This document shows, piece after piece, positions 59,486 through 64,000 of a DNA stretch of 64,000 bases (positions are counted from its first letter, which is position 1; each line of letters begins with the position of its first letter). Source of the DNA: Myxococcus sp. RHSTA-1-4. GTDB lineage: Bacteria; Myxococcota; Myxococcia; Myxococcales; Myxococcaceae. The stretch covers positions 1-64,000 of the forward strand of contig NZ_JAIQDG010000028.1 in assembly GCF_020037125.1 (NCBI RefSeq), written 5' to 3'. The position numbers and the translations under genes were made by a program. Under the pieces are notes generated by a model. The model had not been told where the DNA came from. It saw only the letters and a list, made by a program, of their open reading frames with translations, and ran no database searches.

Positions 59486-59848
59486 GCGCGCGCGCTTCAG
59501 CGGGGCCGCCCGTTTCTTCACGCGCGGCCTCGAGGTGGCCGAGGGAGGCTTCGCCCGAGGCGCCTTCGCACGCGGCGTCACATCATCGAACTCGTAGAAG
59601 CGCCTGCGAACGAAGTACATCGCGTTCATCAGCGCGTCCACGGGCCCGACGCCGTAGGCGTATTCGATTCCCTTGGTAACGTGTTCAAAGGACAGAGGGC
59701 AGTACCAGGTCTTCCCGTCCGCAACGGGAGCGGGACGACCAATGAGGATGTGGGAGATTCGTTGGGCTCCGTCCTCGGTCCTGTACTGCCAGTGGTCGTC
59801 CGCGATCGGGTCATCAATGGAGGAGAGCTTGGGGCGCCAGTCCTTCAT
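59474..59848 (-). CDS. DUF6968-like small protein with basic tail
   Basis: 124 residues from ATG 59848 with AGGAGG 9 bases upstream. The core RISHILIGRPAPVADGKTWY and YAYGVGPVDALMNAMYFVRR resembles DUF6968-type proteins, often encoded beside toxin or lipoprotein genes in myxobacteria. The last 30 residues are Lys/Arg/Pro rich, ending KRARKKA. Its ATG overlaps the stop of the broken Cys-rich gene upstream (59845), so the two were probably coupled. The family call is from memory. Confidence 0.6.
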   Translation of the reverse strand: MKDWRPKLSSIDDPIADDHWQYRTEDGAQRISHILIGRPAPVADGKTWYCPLSFEHVTKGIEYAYGVGPVDALMNAMYFVRRRFYEFDDVTPRAKAPRAKPPSATSRPRVKKRAAPLKRARKKA

Positions 59849-60090
59849 GGTTCATCCTCCTGACCGCAGTCGCCCGAGTCGTCACATTCGTAGATGGCGT
59901 GGCACATGCCGAAGCACGACACCTTCGAGCCCTTCGTTGCCGCCCAACACAGGGCTTGCCTCCTGGGACTCCTGAGTCGCCTGCAGAAAGGCTTCAAGGA
60001 CCGCGCCGCCAGCCTCACAGGCTTCCAGGCAGGTCTTCTTGTTAGCCGGCGCTTCGGAGTCCGCCTCGGACGCGCGCCAGGATGAACCTG
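59845..60090 (-). pseudogene. broken Cys-rich small protein gene
   Basis: Two frames together make a sensible protein end: one reads KKTCLEACEAGGAVLEAF, and after a single-base shift at about 59985 (an extra C in GCCTTTCTGC, minus strand) the other reads CRRLRSPRRQALCWAATKGS then KVSCFGMCHAIYECDDSGDC and stops at 59845. The paired Cys pattern is typical of small secreted myxobacterial proteins. The 5' end is unclear, and no start or signal peptide is convincing in 60090-60353, so it may be doubly broken. That stretch otherwise holds nothing I recognise. Confidence 0.45.
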
Positions 60091-60353
60091 CATGAGGCGG
60101 GCACCCTTCCGGGTTCAATGCGCAGAAGCTTCCGGGTTCGCGTGGATAGCCATCCCGAAGAACTCCGCCTCGGATTGGAGGTGATGCCGCACATCGCGGG
60201 ACCTCCAGCAACCGGGCGTCCGACAATCCGCGCCATGGTAGCCTGCTGTCGGGCCCGGAAACCCGGTCGTCTGGCGTGAGGTTCCCTGGGCGACATCTTC
60301 GCAATGCGCGTGGAGCCACATCAGGAGCCGCGCGGTGGCTCCCCATTCCCGGG

Positions 60354-61688
60354 CTACTCGCCCTTGGCCGCCTTGTCCTCGCGCCACCACTGCGTCATGC
60401 GCTCGTGGACCTCCGCCTCGTAGCCTTCCTTGCTCGGGCGGTAGAAGACGGCGCGCTCCAGCGGCGGGGGCAGGTACGTCTGCCCGGGCGCGTAGTGGTC
60501 CTTGAAGTTCCACGGCGTCTGATAGCCCTTCCCGTGGCCCAGCTCCTTCATCAACTCCGTGGGCGCGTTGCGCAGGTGGAGCGGCGGCCCCAGGTTGGGG
60601 TGCTGCTCCAGCGCCTCCAGCGCCGCGTTCATCGCCTGGTAGGCGCGGTTGCTCTTCTTCGCCGTGGCCAGCGTCACCACCGCGTGCGCGACGAAGAGCC
60701 GCCCCTCCGGCATGCCCACGGAGTGGAAGCCCTCCTCGCAGGCCCGGACGATGGTGATGGCCTCGGGCATCGCCAGGCCCACGTCCTCCACGGCAATCAC
60801 CTTCAGCCGGCGCCATAGCGACACCACGTCCCCCGTCTGGAGCAGCTTCGCCGCCCAGAAGATGGCCCCCTGCGCGTTGGAGCCCCGGCAGGACTTCTGG
60901 AGCGCGCTCAGCAGGTCGAAGTGCTCATCCCCATCCTTGTCATGCCGCGACAGGCTGGTGCCCACCGCCTCGCGCGCCGTCTCCGGCGTGATTTCCTCAC
61001 CATCCCCGGTGAGGTTCGCCGCCAGCTCCAGCGCCCCCAGCGCCTTGCGCACGTCGCCCGCGCCGCCCTTCGCCAGCAGCGTCAGCGCCTCTTCGCCAAG
61101 GGTCAGCTTGCGCGCCCCGAGCCCCCGCTTCACGTCCGCGAGCGCCCGGGTGAGCGCCGTCTGGATGTCCGCGAGCGTGAGCTCCTTGAGTTGGAACACG
61201 CGGCACCGGCTGATGAGGGCGGGGCGCACCTCGAAGCTGACGTTCTCCGTCGTGGCCCCCAGCAGGACGAGCAGGCCGCTCTCCACGTGCGGCAGCGCCT
61301 GCTCCTGGACGTTCTTCGCCCAGCGGTGGATTTCGTCGACGAAGAGGACTGTCCGCCGGGAGTACCGGTTGCGCTGGAGCTCCGCCTCGGCCACCACCTC
61401 GCGGATGCGGGGAATGCCGTCGGACACCGCCGAGAGGATGACGAACTCCGCGTCCACGCTCGACGCCAGCATCCGCGCCAGCGTCGTCTTGCCCACGCCC
61501 GGCGGCCCCCAGAACAGGGAGGACACGATGGACTTCCGCTCGATGAGCTGACGCAGCGGCGCACCGGGGCCCAGCAGGTGGCCCTGCCCGATGAACTCAT
61601 CGGGCGTGCGCGGGCGCATCCGCTCGGCCAGCGGCGCGAAGCGGTTCACATCGACGGAAGCGGAGAAGAGGTCGGGACCTGCGCTCAT
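60354..61688 (-). CDS. rarA: replication-associated recombination protein A
   Basis: 444 residues, RarA/MgsA/WRNIP1 family AAA+ ATPase. Walker A is GPPGVGKTT (61-69), Walker B is LFVDEIHR, sensor motif LLGATTENVSFEVRPALISR (quoted in part), then the C-terminal tetramer region with EDVGLAMPEA and the family end HYAPGQTYLPPPLE. It acts at stalled forks and in recombination. It starts at ATG 61688, 33 bases after the IMPACT-family gene on the same strand. Confidence 0.96.
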   Translation of the reverse strand: MSAGPDLFSASVDVNRFAPLAERMRPRTPDEFIGQGHLLGPGAPLRQLIERKSIVSSLFWGPPGVGKTTLARMLASSVDAEFVILSAVSDGIPRIREVVAEAELQRNRYSRRTVLFVDEIHRWAKNVQEQALPHVESGLLVLLGATTENVSFEVRPALISRCRVFQLKELTLADIQTALTRALADVKRGLGARKLTLGEEALTLLAKGGAGDVRKALGALELAANLTGDGEEITPETAREAVGTSLSRHDKDGDEHFDLLSALQKSCRGSNAQGAIFWAAKLLQTGDVVSLWRRLKVIAVEDVGLAMPEAITIVRACEEGFHSVGMPEGRLFVAHAVVTLATAKKSNRAYQAMNAALEALEQHPNLGPPLHLRNAPTELMKELGHGKGYQTPWNFKDHYAPGQTYLPPPLERAVFYRPSKEGYEAEVHERMTQWWREDKAAKGE

Positions 61689-61721
61689 CGCCCTGGAGGC
61701 TCCCCTCCGCGGGCCCCTCCG

Positions 61722-62348
61722 TCAACCCTCGGACTCCAGCACCTCGATGAGGACCTGCCCCAGCGTCAGGTCCGTCAGCGCTGCCCGGAAGGCGTCCACC
61801 CGGGTGACGGGAAGCTCCAGCCGGTAGCCCACCGTGGCGGCGTACTCCTCCGACACCACCTGGGCCTCGTACTCCGGCAGGAGCCGCCGCATGCCGTCGA
61901 TGCTCGCGTACTCCAGCTCGACGGCGAGTCGGACCTTGCGCACACGCTCCGTGGTGGGAAGGCTCTCAAGCGCCTGCTGGACACAGCCGGTGTAGGCGCG
62001 CACCAGCCCGCCCTTCCCCAGCAGCGTCCCACCGAAGTAGCGGGTGACGACCATGGCCACGTCCCCCACTCCGCCGTGGAGCAGCGCCGTGAGCATCGGC
62101 CGGCCCGCCGTCCCGTGGGGCTCGCCGTCGTCGCTCATGCCCACCTGGGCGGTGGAGCCGGGCGGCCCCACGACGTAGGCCCAACAGTTGTGGTTCGCGT
62201 CCGGGAACTCGTCGCGGACGCGGGAGATGAAGGCCTTCGCCTCCTCCACCGTCGGCGTGTGGGCGGCCGTGGTGATGAAGCGGCTCCGCTGGATGTCCTG
62301 CTCCACCCGGTGGAGCCCCACCGGGATGCGGTAACGCTTCTCGTCCAT
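61722..62348 (-). CDS. IMPACT (YigZ/UPF0029) family protein
   Basis: 208 residues. Family features are SRFITTAAHTPTVEEAKAFI, HNCWAYVVG, SDDGEPHGTAGRPMLTAL and VVTRYFGGTLLGKGGLVRAY. The protein binds nucleotides or ribosomes in other organisms; its bacterial role is unclear. It is followed by rarA after 33 bases and preceded by the TenA-like gene after 8 bases, forming an operon. Confidence 0.94.
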   Translation of the reverse strand: MDEKRYRIPVGLHRVEQDIQRSRFITTAAHTPTVEEAKAFISRVRDEFPDANHNCWAYVVGPPGSTAQVGMSDDGEPHGTAGRPMLTALLHGGVGDVAMVVTRYFGGTLLGKGGLVRAYTGCVQQALESLPTTERVRKVRLAVELEYASIDGMRRLLPEYEAQVVSEEYAATVGYRLELPVTRVDAFRAALTDLTLGQVLIEVLESEG

Positions 62349-62356
62349 GGGGCGCG

Positions 62357-63061
62357 TCAGTCGCGACGGCCGCGTGCGCGGTAGAGGTCTTCGTAGAGAC
62401 GCTGGAAGAGGTGCCCACCCAGCGCGAGCCCCTGCTCGATTTCCTCCGCGCCGCGAGCCTCCGCGTCATACGGCGCGTCGAGCTGGCGGTAGAAGCCATC
62501 CGCGTGCTCCTCGTCGAGCGTCGCGTGCGTGGGGTAGTGCACCACCTTGTCCGCCGCCAGCCACCCGCGAGAGACGATGCCGCGACCCAGCGCCAGGGAG
62601 ATGCCGCTGAACAGGTCCTCGATGGCGCCGAACACGGCGAGCCCGGTGAGCGGACTGTCGAACGCGGCGACTCCCGTCAGCGCGACGTTGAAGGCGCGCA
62701 CCTCCGGCCAGGGCGCGAGCCCCACCCGGGACAGGTCCGCTCCGAGCCGCTCCAGCAACAGCCGGAACGTGCGCTCATGGCCGTGCGCCAGCTCCCCGCG
62801 CCCGTGCTCGTCGAAGATGTTCTCCACCAGGGGCAGGCGCTGGTCGGGCCGCGGCAGACGGCTCGCGAGGATGGCCATGGGCCGGGAGAAGTGCGCGACG
62901 GCGGCGAAGAACTGGAGCTGCGTCTCGACGAAGTCCTCGCGCTCGAACGAGCCGTCCCTCAGCGCGCGCAGGTAGGGCCACTCCAGCGCGTTCCACTCCG
63001 CCTTCAACACGGCGATGCGCTGGCGCAGCTTCAGATTTCGGACGAGGGAAGGTGCACCCAT
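62357..63061 (-). CDS. TenA/heme-oxygenase-like iron-containing protein
   Basis: 234 residues, all helical. A heme-oxygenase-like fold of the TenA/PqqC/CADD type is suggested by LKAEWNALEWPYLRALRDG and FFAAVAHFSRPM, and by possible diiron ligands: Glu/His in FDEHGRGELAHGHERTF and HYPTHATLDEEHADGFY. CADD-like proteins are diiron oxidases that modify small molecules or themselves. TenA-type thiaminase is possible. Start ATG 63061 lies inside the 3' end of the upstream GNAT gene (31-base overlap). Confidence 0.78.
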   Translation of the reverse strand: MGAPSLVRNLKLRQRIAVLKAEWNALEWPYLRALRDGSFEREDFVETQLQFFAAVAHFSRPMAILASRLPRPDQRLPLVENIFDEHGRGELAHGHERTFRLLLERLGADLSRVGLAPWPEVRAFNVALTGVAAFDSPLTGLAVFGAIEDLFSGISLALGRGIVSRGWLAADKVVHYPTHATLDEEHADGFYRQLDAPYDAEARGAEEIEQGLALGGHLFQRLYEDLYRARGRRD

Positions 63062-63951
63062 GCTGGCGCTTCTACCGGGAAGGTGAGGTCGAGAGAATAG
63101 ACAGTGCACACCGAGTCGGGAGAAACGCCCGCGCCCCGCAGCCAGTCGATGTGGTTCTCCAGCCGTTCATCGATGCTGAAGCAGGCCAACGCGTCCCCGC
63201 CCCGCGCCACGAGCTCCTCACCGCAAGTGCGCAGGTACCCCGCCCAGCCGTGCGTCCAGGCGTCCGGCGGCGCGGCGAGGTGGACGAGCGGCCAGGGGCT
63301 CCGCGTCGACAGCCGCTGGAGGTCCTTGCTCCCCGCCGTCGTGCACCACCCAGCGCCTTCGAGCTTCCGGCCCGGCGCGGGTCCGAGGCGGAGCCCCTCC
63401 CCCACCGGAAGCCGGGGTCCCCCCCGGGGGTCCAGCTCCGCCAGCCGCGCGGGAGGCACGAAGTAGAGCACGAGCCGGCTCGCGGGCCGCCCCATCCGCA
63501 GCGGGTTCCAGCCGCGGGCGGTGCGCATCACATCGCCCCTCGCGCCCCGCATGGCGGCGCCGTAGAGGAACCGGGTGCGCCGCAGCGCGGGGATGCGGAA
63601 GAGGTGCGTGAGCCCCTCGAAGATGAGCCTCCGCGACAGCCCGGTGCCGCGAGCATGCTCCACCAGCTTGAGGTCGCAGATGTAGAGCGCCTGGAGCGAC
63701 CGCGTGCCACGGCGGACCTCGCGGGCCACTCCCGTCACCGAGCCGAGCAGTTCGTCACCGCGCAGGGCGAGCAGGAAGTACGCGTCCCCCATGGACGAGA
63801 AGAAGGGGTGGTACTCGGGCCCGTGGTCGATGAAGAAGTGGTCGGCCCCGTCCGCGAGCGGATAGAGGATGCCCTGCTCCAGCCCGCGGAGCCGCTCCAC
63901 GTAGGGCCCGAGCGTGTCGGGCCGGAGGACCACGAAGCGCACGCCGCTCAT
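63031..63951 (-). CDS. GNAT-like acyltransferase with C-terminal extension
   Basis: 306 residues. The N-terminal half is GNAT-like: FFIDHGPEYHPFFSSMGDAY, LLALRGDELLGSVTGVAREV and LYICDLKLVEHARGTGLSRR (acetyl-CoA loop). The C-terminal 140 residues contain PWPLVHLAAPPDAWTHGWAG and end in VHLPSSEI. It resembles large uncharacterised N-acyltransferase-like proteins encoded beside heme-oxygenase-like oxidases. It overlaps the next gene by 31 bases and its ATG overlaps the previous stop (ATGA), so all belong to one operon. The substrate is unknown. Confidence 0.8.
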   Translation of the reverse strand: MSGVRFVVLRPDTLGPYVERLRGLEQGILYPLADGADHFFIDHGPEYHPFFSSMGDAYFLLALRGDELLGSVTGVAREVRRGTRSLQALYICDLKLVEHARGTGLSRRLIFEGLTHLFRIPALRRTRFLYGAAMRGARGDVMRTARGWNPLRMGRPASRLVLYFVPPARLAELDPRGGPRLPVGEGLRLGPAPGRKLEGAGWCTTAGSKDLQRLSTRSPWPLVHLAAPPDAWTHGWAGYLRTCGEELVARGGDALACFSIDERLENHIDWLRGAGVSPDSVCTVYSLDLTFPVEAPAWVHLPSSEI

Positions 63952-64000
63952 GCGCGCACGGGCCTTCGGAAGGCGACCTCGATGCGCTCATAGAAGAGGC
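63948..64000 (-). CDS. 3' end of a gene running off the window
   Basis: The frame ends ...LFYERIEVAFRRPVRA and stops at 63948-63950, overlapping the GNAT ATG by four bases (ATGA). The overlap and frame suggest a real upstream operon member. Too short to identify. Confidence 0.5.
   Translation of the reverse strand, partial: LFYERIEVAFRRPVRA

Overview
The window is about 70% GC, almost fully coding, and its gene content points to a myxobacterium of the family Myxococcaceae (Myxococcus, Corallococcus or Pyxidicoccus type). The pointers are a TIGR04551-type outer-membrane protein, a Ser/Thr-kinase remnant with a myxobacterial-style C-terminal tail, many lipoproteins, and a gene pair that looks like a SitA/SitI polymorphic lipoprotein toxin and its immunity protein. 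This is a chromosomal backbone stretch with a few accessory islands. I see no rRNA, tRNA, CRISPR array or insertion sequence.

Layout. 1-1256: a broken accessory locus in which the 5' end of an XRE-type regulator is joined to the 3' part of a protein kinase. 1272-4965 (minus): MOSC protein, metallo-beta-lactamase exonuclease, EamA transporter, and a signal-peptidase-like/GNAT fusion. 5077-9670: a Coa1-like membrane protein, then electron-transfer flavoprotein etfB-etfA, an acyl-CoA dehydrogenase and a small transaldolase, with palindromic candidate operators. 9848-18622: kdsD, then a tightly packed eight-gene minus-strand run (TIGR04551 barrel, LptM-like lipoprotein, lysA, dapA, dapB, FAH-family protein, folK, TPR protein) joining diaminopimelate/lysine synthesis, folate synthesis and envelope functions. 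18699-23375: mutM, Fe/Mn superoxide dismutase, Ku, an M48 lipoprotein protease and a YihY-family membrane protein.

23473-27430 is the clearest accessory island: a lipoprotein toxin gene with a frameshift before its C-terminal toxin region, translationally coupled to a large intact immunity-like gene, with a good promoter in an AT-rich patch and a possible DUF4238 remnant upstream. 27431-37983 holds an MTA/purine phosphorylase, secreted proteins, a lipoprotein polysaccharide deacetylase interrupted at a run of 12 C (possible phase variation), an acyltransferase whose 3' end is duplicated 2.5 kb away, an M28 peptidase, a DUF1801 fusion and a flavodoxin.

38180-49745 holds EamA, queG and a cobalamin adenosyltransferase, then thyA-folA, an Ftr1/cytochrome c fusion with a hairpin just before its start codon, a NUDIX-metallo-beta-lactamase fusion coupled to an HD phosphohydrolase, and an ATP-grasp ligase overlapping a GNAT gene. 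49813-64000 holds a transglutaminase-like protein, a lipoprotein, a second polysaccharide deacetylase, a DUF255 protein, a GT39-type glycosyltransferase, an NlpC/P60 protein, a broken Cys-rich gene, rarA, an IMPACT-family protein, a TenA/heme-oxygenase-like protein, a GNAT protein and the tail of one more gene.

The observations most worth following are the frameshifted SitA-like toxin with intact immunity gene, the poly-C switch-like tract in the deacetylase, and the regulatory structures in front of the Ftr1 fusion.
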